Positions 1 through 8,180 of a stretch of 37,056 nt of DNA are shown here, in pieces; the first letter of the stretch is position 1, and every line of letters starts with the position of its first letter. Made by a program: the position numbers and the translations under genes. Below the pieces are notes generated by a model. That model searched no databases. It saw only the letters and a program-made list of their open reading frames with translations, and was not told where the DNA came from. This DNA comes from Faunimonas pinastri (GTDB lineage: Bacteria > Pseudomonadota > Alphaproteobacteria > Rhizobiales > Afifellaceae): positions 1 through 37,056 of the forward strand of contig NZ_FOFG01000021.1 of the NCBI RefSeq assembly GCF_900110915.1, given 5' to 3'.

Positions 1-23
1 TCGCTGAGATCGTAACGCGCCAT
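1..23 (-). CDS. IS5-like transposase, N-terminal end only
   Basis: Only seven codons are visible before the window ends. They read M-A-R-Y-D-L-S, the usual opening of IS5-family transposases. The start at 23 is preferred over the in-frame ATG at 29 because a strong ribosome binding site, GGAGGAG (31-37), sits about 7 nt upstream of it. Role if intact: DDE transposase of the element that interrupts the adjacent LysR gene. Confidence 0.45.
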
Positions 24-91
24 CACCATGCTCCTCCCCGAACAGGTGAATCAGCCTTCGACCAGAAGCTCAACCCTTAATGAGTTCAGAA
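1..91 (-). mobile_element. Partial insertion sequence, IS5-like, left edge of window
   Basis: The minus strand opens a reading frame (M-A-R-Y-D-L-S at 23 to 1) that looks like the start of IS5-family (IS427/IS1031-type) transposases, preceded by GGAGGAG. LysR homology of the neighbouring gene stops abruptly near position 91, next to a CTAG that could be a TA-type target. The stretch between about 40 and 91 would then be the IS terminal region. The family call rests on very few residues and the other end lies outside the window. Confidence 0.5.
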
Positions 92-531
92 CCTAGCCGC
101 ACGCCGGCATCGAACCCGGCCCCGACGATATCGAACTCCGCGTCAGTCACGAGAACATCGAGCCGGACGTCTGGATTGGCGGTCAGGAACGACGCCAGCA
201 GGTCGCCGGACAGGAAGCGTTCCGCGATGGAGGACACGGCCAGGCGCAGGAGACCGGTCGGTCTTCCGTCATGCGCGGCAGCGGCCTGCGCGGCAGCATC
301 GATCTCGGCGAGGGCGGGCGCGACCCTGTCCAGTAACGCCTCGCCCGCTTCGGTCAGCGTCACGCTGCGTGTCGTTCGTCGCAGCACCGCCGTACCGAGT
401 GCGTCCTCCACCTTGCGAACCGCTTGGCTGACGGCTGATCGCGTGACGCCGAGTTGGTCGGCCGCGGCACGGAAGCTGCGGGCGCGGGCCACGGTTGCGA
501 GTGTGGCAAGGGCGTTAAGATCGATTGACAT
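70..531 (-). pseudogene. LysR-family regulator, truncated by insertion
   Basis: The first ~147 residues are a good LysR N-terminus: a winged helix-turn-helix at residues 1-60 (including FRAAADQLGVTRSAVSQAVR) and the start of the substrate-binding domain, up to F-D-A-G-V-R-L-G. Family members have about 300 residues. Here the frame leaves LysR homology after R-L-G and ends six residues later inside the IS-like DNA. The start ATG at 531 faces the SDR fragment at 626, the usual divergent regulator/target layout. The remnant could still bind DNA but lacks most of the effector domain. Confidence 0.75.
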
Positions 532-625
532 TGTCCAGCGCGACTTACCAGCTCGTGCATGATTGAAGCGATAGTCGGGCTGTACATGCTCCGTTATCTC
601 TCCGGCAGGCATCGGAGACGAGAAT

Positions 626-1074
626 ATGGACAAGATAGTGCTCCTCACAGGTGCCAGCAGCGGCATCGGCGAGGCGACGGCCCGTGTGCTGGCTGATGCG
701 GGCATGACGGTCATGCTGGGCGCAAGGCGCACTGATCGGCTCCAAGGCTCCGCGCCGAGATGACCGAAGCGGGCGGTATCGTCAGGGTGCGTCGCCTCGA
801 CGTGACAAACCGGGAGGATGTGGCCGCGTTCGCGAGGGCAGCGGTCGATGAGTTCGGACGCATCGACGTGATCGTCAACAATGCCGGCATCATGCCGCTC
901 TCGCCCATGTCCTCGCTCAAGGTCGATGAGTGGGAGCAGATGGTGGACGTGAACATCAAGGGCGTGCTGTGGGGCATCGCGGCCGTGCTGCCGACGATGA
1001 ACGCGCAAGGTTCGGGCCACATCATCAACATCGCCTCGATCGGCGGTCTGCACGTCTCGCCGGCTGTGGCAGCG
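626..1074 (+). pseudogene. Short-chain dehydrogenase/reductase (SDR), frameshifted and truncated
   Basis: The ATG at 626 opens a classical SDR N-terminus with the NAD(P)-binding motif [10 protein letters not shown]. That frame stops at about 762. Homology continues in another frame from about 760: residues reading LDVTNREDVAAF, the N-N-A-G-I-M motif, and H-I-I-N-I-A-S-I-G-G. It breaks off near 1074, just before the expected YxxxK catalytic site. The gene therefore has a frameshift and lacks its catalytic and C-terminal half. It is divergent from the truncated LysR at 70-531 and was probably its target. Confidence 0.8.
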
Positions 1075-1219
1075 GCTCGACGTTGCCACACCGCAGCAGA
1101 TCGGTCGGCTCAGCCATTCTGAAAACACCATCAAGGTTCCAACACCGACGCCGACGCCTGGCCGAGCCTTCACATAGCCCTGCTTGCTCGAAGCGTCTCG
1201 TTGAGTAGTTCGAAGGCCG

Positions 1220-1550
1220 CGTCGCCGCCATAAGATCCTCCAGCATGTAGAGGATGCCGGAGCCATCAAAGGCGGCGCCCAGCAGCATGTCGCTGTCGTT
1301 AAACACCGGCCCCCGGCCTGGCGTGACCGTCACCACAGGCGACACGGCGATGAGCCGTGAGGGCGGCAGATTCCGGCGCCGATGGATAGTCGCTCAGACA
1401 GCCGGGAGAAACCTTCACCGCGACCCGAAGCGGAGGCCTGACCGCCAGCGCGATCATGTCCTTCTCCAGCCGCTCGCCAAGCCGAATGCCCGCATCGTAG
1501 CGGCCCGCCAGGACGTCAGTCATCCCGCCCTCCACGCACACCTCCACCGC
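1220..1550 (-). pseudogene. LysR-family regulator fragment (effector domain only)
   Basis: Two minus-strand frames carry pieces of a LysR substrate-binding domain. One (about 1550-1330) contains RYDAGIRLGERLEKDMIA. The other (about 1322-1220) contains GRGPVFNDSDMLLGAAFDG and a following I-L-Y-M-L-E-D-L. These are sequence types from the middle and C-terminal parts of the family. A frameshift near 1330 separates them. There is no room for the N-terminal helix-turn-helix before the SDR fragment at 1669, so the DNA-binding part has been lost. Confidence 0.7.
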
Positions 1551-1668
1551 ACATCCAGCGCCATTTCGAACAGCTTCTCGCCCGACCTGCCATCGAGCGA
1601 GTGCGGGACGTGTGGGGAGAAGCCTGAGCCGCACGCTCCGTGCGCGGTATCGGAGCCTGGTCACGACC

Positions 1669-1821
1669 AAATTGGCGTTCTCCGAGAAGCTCGTCGCTGA
1701 CCTCCCCACCGTGAACATCTTCATCAACAGCGCCGGCATCATGCGTATGAAACCGACGCGCGGCAGGCAGCGCGACCTGGGCGAGGCCGAAGCGTCGGTC
1801 ACGAGCAAGCTGCTCGTCCCG
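1669..1821 (+). pseudogene. SDR fragment (DltE-like), central part only
   Basis: About 50 residues resemble the middle of a short-chain dehydrogenase: L-P-T-V-N-I-F-I-N-S-A-G-I-M-R (the NNAGIM region, with the second N replaced by S) followed by R-D-L-G-E-A-E-A-S-V. The N-terminal glycine-rich motif and the YxxxK active site are absent on both sides. It sits divergent to the LysR fragment at 1220-1550, repeating the layout of its neighbours. It is a gene remnant, not a functional enzyme. Confidence 0.6.
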
Positions 1822-1856
1822 ACCCGCCCGGTAAGTCCCGCGACGGTCGCGCTGGG

Positions 1857-2747
1857 TCACCGCGCGATGTACGCGGCAAGCTCGTCGGGCGTTCCGTTGG
1901 GAAACGCCAGCTTCAAGTGGTCAAGGAAGGCGGCGACGCGGGCGCTGAGCAGGCGGCGCGTCGGATAGAGCGCCCACAGCGCGATGTCGCGCGCGTCCAC
2001 CTCGCCCCACTGCACCAACGTGCCATCGGCCAGGTCGTGGCTGACGAGCGACACCGGCAGCAGCCCGGCGCCCACGCCCGCGCGCACCGCGTCGCGCACC
2101 ATGATGAGCGACGACAGCCCCAAGACAGGATCGACCGCAATCGCCGCGATGCTGTTCTCCGCCCTCACCCGCCATGTCTGGCGATCGCCGGTCGTGCGCA
2201 CCACCGCGGGCACGGCTGCTTTCCCTGCCGGCCGGGCAAGCGCGGGGTTCGCCACCACCAGCAGCCGGTCGTGCAGGAAGGCGCGACCGACAAGATTATC
2301 GTCGGGCGCGGGGTCGACCCGGATGACCAGGTCGTAGCCCTCCTCGATCATGTCGACAGCGCGATCGTCCGTCGTCACCTCCAGCCGCACCGCCGGATGC
2401 TTGAGCGCGAACTCCCCTGCCAGCTTCCCCATTGCCGTCTGCGCGAACAGCAGCGGCGCGCTGATCCGCAAGCGCCCCTTGGGCGCACTGCCCCCTGCGG
2501 CGATCGCGGCAGCGCTCTCCTCCAGCTCCGTCAGCAGCATGCCGGTGCGCTCGAACAGCGCGCGGCCTTCCTCCGTCAGCTTGAGGTCGCGCGTGCCCCG
2601 CTCGAACAGCCGCAGGTCGAGGGCGGCCTCCAGTTCCGCCACACGCCGCGACAGTGTCGCCTTGGGGCGGTTTGCCGCGCGCGCGGCGCGACCGAACCCG
2701 CCATGGCGGGCGACAAGGGTGAAGTCGGCAAGCGCGAGCAGGTCCAC
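1857..2747 (-). CDS. LysR-family transcriptional regulator
   Basis: This 296-residue protein has normal LysR length. The winged helix-turn-helix is at residues 1-60 (D-F-T-L-V-A-R-H-G-G-F-G-R-A-A-R, then K-A-T-L-S-R-R-V) and the periplasmic-binding-like effector domain spans about 90-290, with R-L-R-I-S-A-P at its start. The gene is divergent from an NmrA-like oxidoreductase that starts 108 bp away, so it most likely controls that gene and the DUF1857 gene after it. It is the only intact regulator of three LysR genes in the first 3 kb. The inducer is unknown. Confidence 0.93.
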   Translation of the reverse strand: MDLLALADFTLVARHGGFGRAARAANRPKATLSRRVAELEAALDLRLFERGTRDLKLTEEGRALFERTGMLLTELEESAAAIAAGGSAPKGRLRISAPLLFAQTAMGKLAGEFALKHPAVRLEVTTDDRAVDMIEEGYDLVIRVDPAPDDNLVGRAFLHDRLLVVANPALARPAGKAAVPAVVRTTGDRQTWRVRAENSIAAIAVDPVLGLSSLIMVRDAVRAGVGAGLLPVSLVSHDLADGTLVQWGEVDARDIALWALYPTRRLLSARVAAFLDHLKLAFPNGTPDELAAYIAR

Positions 2748-2816
2748 GGTGTTCCACCAGCGAGACGGGGAGTCCAGATGTAGCGCCTATTCGACGCGAT
2801 GTGGATCGCCGATTTT

Positions 2817-2832
2817 CCGATCAGCCAATCGG
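2817..2832. promoter_or_regulatory. Candidate LysR operator in divergent intergenic region
   Basis: An inverted repeat CCGAT-N6-ATCGG lies between the LysR start (2747) and the start of the divergent oxidoreductase (2856), 24 bp before its ATG. Dyads with short arms and similar spacing are typical LysR binding sites. No binding evidence exists, and a five-base arm can arise by chance. Confidence 0.3.
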
Positions 2833-2855
2833 GCTCAAGTAAGGGAGTGACCCTC

Positions 2856-3719
2856 ATGACCATCTTCGTTACCGGCGCAACCGGCAATGTCGGCCGCAAC
2901 GTCGTCGACCAACTCATCCAGCGCGGCGCCGGCGTGCGCGCCCTCGTCCGCAATCCCGCAAGCGCGAACCTGCCCGCCGGCGTCGATGTCGTGCAGGGCG
3001 ACCTGCTCGATGTCGATGCGATGCGTGCCGCCTTCGCCGGCGTCTCCACCCTGTTTCTGCTCAATGCGGTGGTGCCCGACGAGTTCACCCAGGCGCTGCT
3101 GACACTGGGCGTTGCGCGCGAGGCGGGGGTGCGCCGCGTCGTGTACCTCTCGGTGATTCACAGCGACGTCTACGTGAACGTGCCGCACTTCGCCGGCAAG
3201 TTCGGCGTCGAGCGGATGATCGAGGCGATGGGCTTCGAGGCGACGGTGCTGCGCCCCGCCTATTTCATGGACAACGAGCACACGATCAAGGACGTGATTA
3301 CCGCCTACAGCATCTACCCGATGCCGATCGGCGCCAAGGGCCTCGCCATGATCGACGCGCGCGACATTGGTGAAATCGCCGCGTTCGAGCTGGTCCGCCG
3401 CGAATCCTCGGCCGAACCGCTGCCGTTCGAGCGGATCAACCTGGTCGGCCCCGACACGCTGACCGGCGCAGGCGCCGCGGCGATATGGAGCGACGTCCTT
3501 CGCCGTCCGATCGCCTATCCGGGCGACGATGTCGCCGCGTTCGAGCAGAACCTGCGCCAGTTCATGCCGAGCTGGATGGCGTTCGACATGCGGCTGATGG
3601 GCGAGCGCTTCGTCAGCGACGGCATGGTGCCAGAGGCCGGTGACGTCGAGCGGCTGACTACGCTGCTCGGCCGCCCCTTGCGCACCTATCGCGACTTCGT
3701 TGCCGGGATCGCCGGCTGA
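2856..3719 (+). CDS. NmrA-like / atypical SDR NAD(P)-binding oxidoreductase
   Basis: The 287-residue protein starts with TIFVTGATGNVGRNVVDQL, the glycine-rich dinucleotide-binding motif of the NmrA/atypical SDR group. Conserved family features follow, such as V-V-Y-L-S-V near residue 100 and V-L-R-P-A-Y-F-M-D-N near 135. ATG 2856 is chosen over an upstream in-frame start because AAGGGAG (2841-2847) precedes it and translation from there begins directly with the motif. Members act as quinone or NADPH-sensing oxidoreductases or as redox-sensing regulators. The substrate cannot be read from sequence. It is divergent from the LysR gene at 1857-2747. Confidence 0.9.
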   Translation: MTIFVTGATGNVGRNVVDQLIQRGAGVRALVRNPASANLPAGVDVVQGDLLDVDAMRAAFAGVSTLFLLNAVVPDEFTQALLTLGVAREAGVRRVVYLSVIHSDVYVNVPHFAGKFGVERMIEAMGFEATVLRPAYFMDNEHTIKDVITAYSIYPMPIGAKGLAMIDARDIGEIAAFELVRRESSAEPLPFERINLVGPDTLTGAGAAAIWSDVLRRPIAYPGDDVAAFEQNLRQFMPSWMAFDMRLMGERFVSDGMVPEAGDVERLTTLLGRPLRTYRDFVAGIAG

Positions 3720-3758
3720 GCCTGGCGATCCGGACCCAAGCCATTCAGGAGACTACCC

Positions 3759-4232
3759 ATGATCTACTCGACCGCCACCGTGCCCGTGAACCCCGCCGGA
3801 GAGATCCGGCTGACCCGAGAACAGGCCTGGAAGGGGCTGGAGCTGAAGGCACGCGACGCCCGCTTGTTCTTGCCGCCGGGCCTCTGCACCCGCTGCGACG
3901 TCACCGAGGAGAGCGCGACCCACTTCGTGCGCGAGGCGACGATTGCCGGCCAGGATCTGCGTGAGATCATCGCACTCGAACCCGAAGCCAAGGTGACCTT
4001 CTTCCAGGCCACAGGCCCGCGTGAGGGCGCCATCGTCAACGAATTGTTCGAGGACGACGCGGGCGAGCTCCAGCTCCGCTTCTACTGCTATCTCGGCCTG
4101 CGCGGCAAACAGCCGGGCGGTCCCGAGGAGCAGGTCGAGCAAACGCAGTTCGACAGCGACGAGGGCTACAAGGCCGCGCTTCTGTCGACCCTGAAGCGCA
4201 CGCGCGAACAGCTAGCGATCGGCAGGCTCTGA
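3759..4232 (+). CDS. DUF1857 / AtaL-like SRPBCC-fold protein
   Basis: The 157-residue protein matches the remembered profile of the DUF1857 (AtaL-like) family in the START/SRPBCC superfamily: an N-terminus of type M-I-Y-S-T-A-T-V-P-V-N, then LTREQAWKGLELKARDAR and L-F-L-P-P-G-L-C. Proteins with this fold form a hydrophobic cavity and bind or modify small ligands. No catalytic residues can be assigned. The start is supported by AGGAGA (3747-3752). It lies 39 bp after the NmrA-like gene on the same strand, so the two are probably co-transcribed under the LysR at 1857-2747. Confidence 0.85.
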   Translation: MIYSTATVPVNPAGEIRLTREQAWKGLELKARDARLFLPPGLCTRCDVTEESATHFVREATIAGQDLREIIALEPEAKVTFFQATGPREGAIVNELFEDDAGELQLRFYCYLGLRGKQPGGPEEQVEQTQFDSDEGYKAALLSTLKRTREQLAIGRL

Positions 4233-4373
4233 GCACCAGGAAGCGACGGCGGAGCCATTCGGCAGATGGGTCCGCCGTCCCCGGCCTTCAGGAAACACTG
4301 CTGAGCGGCTGCCGGTGAACGTTCTCCCCTACGATCGTCTGCGGGAAAGACGCTGCGAATACCGATTGGTCGC

Positions 4374-5440
4374 TCACGCCCCATTGGACGCCCCGATGCC
4401 TGCCACGCGCTCCGCGAAGCAGGTCGCGCCATCGCGTGTCGCAATGAGGTCGCGCATGATCCTTTCCAAGGCACGAGAGCCAGGAGCGGGCGCAGCGGCG
4501 CGACTTGTGCTCGCGAGCGCTCAAGAATGTCGGAGACGATAGGCCGTCGCTCCTGCTCATAGCTGTCCAGACGGTCCGGTCTCGCTCCGCCGCGCAACAC
4601 AGCGACGAGCGCGCGGCCGAGCGCAAGGGCGTCGCCGATGCCGGGATTGAGGCCCTGACTGCCGAGCGGCGAGTGAATGTGTGCGGCGTCCCCGGCGAGA
4701 AGCACCCGATCTTCGCGATACGTAGCGGCTTGACAGGCGCGATAGGTCCAAGTCGTCGCGCGGTGCAATTCGATTAGCGAGACTTCGGTGTTGGACACCC
4801 GGCGCAGCACCGCTTCGATATCCTCGCGCGTAAGCGGCACGGTGAGGTGCCCGGCACCTCCGTCCCATTCGGCGATCCCCAGCGCATCCGGCGGCGCGTG
4901 AATGCAGGCACCGTTGCTGGTCAGGGCGCGCCCCGGCGTCAACGCCATCGCATCGCCCAGCGTCGCCTTGACCGAATAGCCGGTGAACTCTGGAGCGGTG
5001 CCGGGGAAGGCGATGCCAGCGAGTTTGCGGACGGTGCTGCGCCCGCCGTCGCACCCCGCGAGCCACGGCGCGTCGAAGCGCTTGCCGCCGGCCCATAGCC
5101 GCACGCCTCCATCGTCTTGCTCGAAGCACTCAACCGTGTAGCCACGCAGGAGGATGGCACCGAGCGCGGCGGCGCGTTCGCCCAGAACCGCCACTACGCT
5201 GGCCATATCGGCGGCAAGCGGCATCACCGCGCTTGGCGGGCGTCGTGCCCGGCCAAGGGCGCAACCTTGTCGGGGAAGAAGTCGATACCGGCGAAGTGCC
5301 CCAGCGACCGACGGGCCGGCGCGGTCGCCAGTGCGCTCCCGCAGCGGCGCCAGCAGGCCGCGCTGTCCTGAAGTGATCGAAGAAGAACGACGGATCGCTG
5401 ACATCCGTATCCACACAGCAGAGCTGGACACTGTTGTTGC
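4374..5440 (-). pseudogene. FAD-dependent aromatic hydroxylase (PheA/TfdB/MhpA type), frameshifted
   Basis: The central part (about 5200-4460) reads as one frame of a class A flavoprotein monooxygenase: W-L-A-G-C-D-G-G-R-S-T-V-R (the DG motif) and LAGDAAHIHSPLGSQGLNPG (the GD motif). The N-terminal FAD-binding GxGxxG part is missing, and only short pieces of the next segment appear in other frames (for example G-H-F-A-G-I-D-F-F). The C-terminal end continues in a different frame with M-R-D-L-I-A-T-R-D-G-A-T and stops at 4374. There are therefore at least two frameshifts plus loss of the N-terminus. The enzyme, which would hydroxylate an aromatic substrate with NAD(P)H and O2, cannot be made intact. 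Confidence 0.8.
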
Positions 5441-5746
5441 ACAGTTGGCCCAGCAGCAGCTTTTGCTAAGGGCTTTCGAGCAGCATCAAGGCGTCTTCTC
5501 CGTCCTCCACTCGGATCCCGAAATAGACGAGCCGTCCGTCGAGTGCCCTTTATGGAGGGTTTATCTTACGGCCCTCGGTATTCATCGTCCCCAACATCCA
5601 GGATTGATCGGCCCGTTGCCCATCAGCCGCAGAAGCGTGATCTGGGCTTCCGGATCGAGGCTGGAATCGATGGTCGAACACCTTGGCGCCGGCCGGGCCG
5701 TTCCTCGGCACCAACCCCGTGCTGGCGAAAAGCAGGCAGCGTCGGC
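5441..5746. other. Non-coding or decayed stretch
   Basis: No intact gene is visible. Two short minus-strand peptides look coding-like (L-D-P-E-A-Q-I-T-L-L-R-L-M-G-N-G and L-V-Y-F-G-I-R-V-E-D-G-E-D-A-L), but each is closed by stops and in a different frame. The stretch is probably the residue of another degraded gene. I cannot assign a family. Confidence 0.4.
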
Positions 5747-6421
5747 CTATTCGTCGCCGGGGACGCCGTAGCTTGGGGCTGCGGAGGGATCTATGGCGCG
5801 CGTGACGTAGTCGGCGAGCTGCGGTTTATAGAGTTGCCAGAGGGCTGCCAGTCCTTCCACAGGGCAGTTCTCGCTCCAGTCGACGCGGAGGTCGGCCACT
5901 GGCCAGGATACCTTGTCGACCAGCTTCATGCCGGCCGAGCGGACCGGTCCCGCCTCGCCGCCTGCCGCGAGCGCCGCACGCATGACCGCGATCAGTCGGT
6001 CGCCGAGCGGACCAGAGGACGCCTCGAAAGCTTCCACCATGCGCTGCGGCACGTCGGGGCTGGCGAGGAGATTGCCGCCGCAGGCGACATCGACGCCCCG
6101 CGCTTCCGCCCAGATGCCGAGCGCGCGCGGCCCGGAATGGATCGCGGTGCTCCCCTGTGCATCGACGGCCAGGACCTGCCGGAATTCCATATGCCGGGAC
6201 GACGCGCGCAGCACCTCGATCGCCTGACCGGCATCGGCGCCCAGCGCCAACAGGTCGAGCGCGCGGATGCCGAGCGACGGGTCGGTCACGTTCTGGCTCG
6301 CCACGGCCCCCACGCCCGCGCGGGCATAGGCACACCGCGCGGCCACGGCCGGGGATGAGGAGGAAACCGCCACGCCGAACATCCCGGTTTCCGCGCAGCG
6401 CGCGACGACCGAAAAGGTCAC
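5747..6421 (-). CDS. DUF1028 family protein (predicted Ntn-hydrolase fold)
   Basis: The 224-residue protein matches DUF1028: T-F-S-V-V-A-R-C at the start, G-V-A-V-S-S-S-S-P-A-V-A-A-R-C near residue 20, and GVGAVASQNVTDPSLGIRAL near 35-55. This family is thought to have the N-terminal nucleophile hydrolase fold, but its substrate is unknown. The start is GTG at 6421, which overlaps the stop of the Rid gene (GTGA), so the two are translationally coupled. A longer in-frame reading from 6532 exists but would cover the end of the Rid gene. The context of Rid protein, flavoprotein and permease suggests a hydrolase step in the breakdown of an N-containing compound. Confidence 0.88.
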   Translation of the reverse strand: MTFSVVARCAETGMFGVAVSSSSPAVAARCAYARAGVGAVASQNVTDPSLGIRALDLLALGADAGQAIEVLRASSRHMEFRQVLAVDAQGSTAIHSGPRALGIWAEARGVDVACGGNLLASPDVPQRMVEAFEASSGPLGDRLIAVMRAALAAGGEAGPVRSAGMKLVDKVSWPVADLRVDWSENCPVEGLAALWQLYKPQLADYVTRAIDPSAAPSYGVPGDE

Positions 6422-6849
6422 TTGCCGTCCTCGGGGATCACCGCGATCGCATCGACCTCGACCAGCCATTCCGGCCGGGCGAGCGCGGAGACGACGATGC
6501 CGGTCGAAACGGGATAGACGCCCTTCAGCCACTTGCCGACGACGCGGTAGACCTGCTCGCGGTAGCGGGGATCCACGATGTAGATCGTGATCTTGCAGAC
6601 ATGCTCCAGCTTCGCGCCGGCCTCTTCGAGCAGCATCTTGATGTTGGCCATCGCCTGCTCGGTCTGGCCGGTGACATCACCGATGGCGACGCTCTTCGAC
6701 GTGTCGAGATCCTGGCCGATCTGCCCGCGCACGAAGACCATGCTGCCCTTGGCCACGACCGTCTGGCACAGGTCGTTGTCGAGGTTCTGCTCGGGATACG
6801 TTTCCTTGGTGTTGAACTTGCGGATCCGGGTATGTGCCACTGAAGCCAT
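6418..6849 (-). CDS. Rid-family (YjgF/YER057c/UK114) protein lacking the deaminase arginine
   Basis: The 143-residue protein has the chorismate-mutase-like Rid fold signatures: a G-Q-I-G-Q-D segment near residue 43, then Q-A-M-A-N-I-K-M-L-L-E-E-A-G, and the C-terminal V-E-V-D-A-I-A-V-I. RidA enzymes hydrolyse reactive imines and enamines with an arginine in a P-A-R-S type motif. Here that position reads Y-P-V-S-T-G, so the arginine is replaced. This places it with the arginine-less Rid subfamilies, whose activity is less clear. Its stop overlaps the GTG of the DUF1028 gene, and it follows the CzcO-like gene by 38 bp. Confidence 0.9.
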   Translation of the reverse strand: MASVAHTRIRKFNTKETYPEQNLDNDLCQTVVAKGSMVFVRGQIGQDLDTSKSVAIGDVTGQTEQAMANIKMLLEEAGAKLEHVCKITIYIVDPRYREQVYRVVGKWLKGVYPVSTGIVVSALARPEWLVEVDAIAVIPEDGK

Positions 6850-6887
6850 CCAATTCGTGCTGCGTGAAACGTCTGAGTGCGAAGGGT

Positions 6888-8180
6888 CTATTCGGCAGCT
6901 TCCTGCCGTGAATCGGCCTTTTCGCCGCCTTGGCCGGACGGGCGATAATCAAGGTACTGGCGCTGGATCAGGATGTGGTCGGCGACGTGCTTGGCGTCGT
7001 GCCACACACCCCAGATGAAGCTTGAGCCGCGGCCCGAAAGCCAGGGCAGGCCCAGGAAGTAGATGCCCGCTTCCGGCGACACGCCGCGCTGGTGCTTGGG
7101 CCTGCCGTTTTCGTCGAAGGCATCGACTTCGAGCCAGCTGTAATCGGAAGTGAAGCCCGTTGCCCAGATAATCGTGGCGATGCCGGCCTTCGCCAGATCC
7201 AGTTGAAGGATCGGGTCCGTTATGCAGGACGGCTCGGCCGCGAAAACGCGGGCCTCCGGCTCTTCCGGCAGATCCAGCCCGTTGCGCGCGATATAGGCGT
7301 CCGCTTCGTCCAGCAGGGACAGGTAATTCGCGTCGCCCCGGGCGATGTTGGCGGCGAGATCCGAGCGGAAGGACAGGACCTCGTTTTCGCAAGCCTGCGT
7401 CAGGCCGACCAGCGTGATCCCCTGCGCGGCGAGACGGCGGAAATCGATGGTCTCGCCACCGCGCGCGCCGCTGACCGCGATCGTCACATGTTCGGTCCCC
7501 GGCGCCGGGGATTGCGCGTTCCACTTGCCGAGCACGCCCAGCCACCAGACGAAATCGCGGCCGCGATAGGCGCGCGGCGGACGGTCGTGCGGGCCGACTG
7601 ACAAAGTGACCTGCCGTCCGGCGCGCGAAAGCTCGTCGGCGATCTGCACGCCGGAGGAGCCGGCGCCCACGACCAGCACGCCGCCTTCCGGCAGCTGCCC
7701 TGGATTGCGGTAATCGCTGGAATGGATCTGCAGGACGCCGGCCGCCGTCGGTACGATCGGCGGAATGGCCGGGCGCTGGAACGGGCCGGTGGCCGCCACG
7801 ACATTCCGGACCTCCAACGTGCCCTCCGACGTCTCAACCCGGAAGCCGGGCTGGCCGGGGACTCTGCGGACGCTGGTCACCTCCACGCCGCAACGGACGG
7901 GGGCGTCGAACTTCTCCGCATAGGCGACGAAGTAGTCCGCGACCCCTTCCTTGGGCACGAAGACATCCGGGTTCATGTCGAATTCCAGGCCGGGGAAGCG
8001 GTCATGCCAGGCCGGACCGTTGGCGACCAGCGAATCCCAGCGGCCGGACCGCCAGCGCTCGGCGATCCGCCCTCGCTCAAGGACGAGATGAGGCACGCCG
8101 GCCCGGCTCAGATGCTCGCTCATCGCTACCCCGGCCTGGCCGGCTCCGACGACAAGCGTGTCGATCTTCTCAACTGACAT
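6888..8180 (-). CDS. CzcO-like FAD/NAD(P)-dependent flavoprotein monooxygenase
   Basis: The 430-residue protein has two Rossmann motifs: an FAD-binding V-V-G-A-G-Q-A-G-V-A-M-S near residue 10 and an NAD(P)-binding VVGAGSSGVQIADEL near residue 170. A later segment reads A-T-G-F-T-S-D-Y, like the ATG-type motif of flavin-containing monooxygenases. The R-W-R-S-G-R-W-D-S-L segment near residue 42 is typical of the CzcO/trimethylamine-monooxygenase-like branch. I see no Baeyer-Villiger fingerprint. It would oxygenate an N-, S- or C-centre of a soluble substrate. It is first in a three-gene unit with the Rid and DUF1028 genes and divergent from the NCS1 permease at 8479. Confidence 0.92.
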   Translation of the reverse strand: MSVEKIDTLVVGAGQAGVAMSEHLSRAGVPHLVLERGRIAERWRSGRWDSLVANGPAWHDRFPGLEFDMNPDVFVPKEGVADYFVAYAEKFDAPVRCGVEVTSVRRVPGQPGFRVETSEGTLEVRNVVAATGPFQRPAIPPIVPTAAGVLQIHSSDYRNPGQLPEGGVLVVGAGSSGVQIADELSRAGRQVTLSVGPHDRPPRAYRGRDFVWWLGVLGKWNAQSPAPGTEHVTIAVSGARGGETIDFRRLAAQGITLVGLTQACENEVLSFRSDLAANIARGDANYLSLLDEADAYIARNGLDLPEEPEARVFAAEPSCITDPILQLDLAKAGIATIIWATGFTSDYSWLEVDAFDENGRPKHQRGVSPEAGIYFLGLPWLSGRGSSFIWGVWHDAKHVADHILIQRQYLDYRPSGQGGEKADSRQEAAE

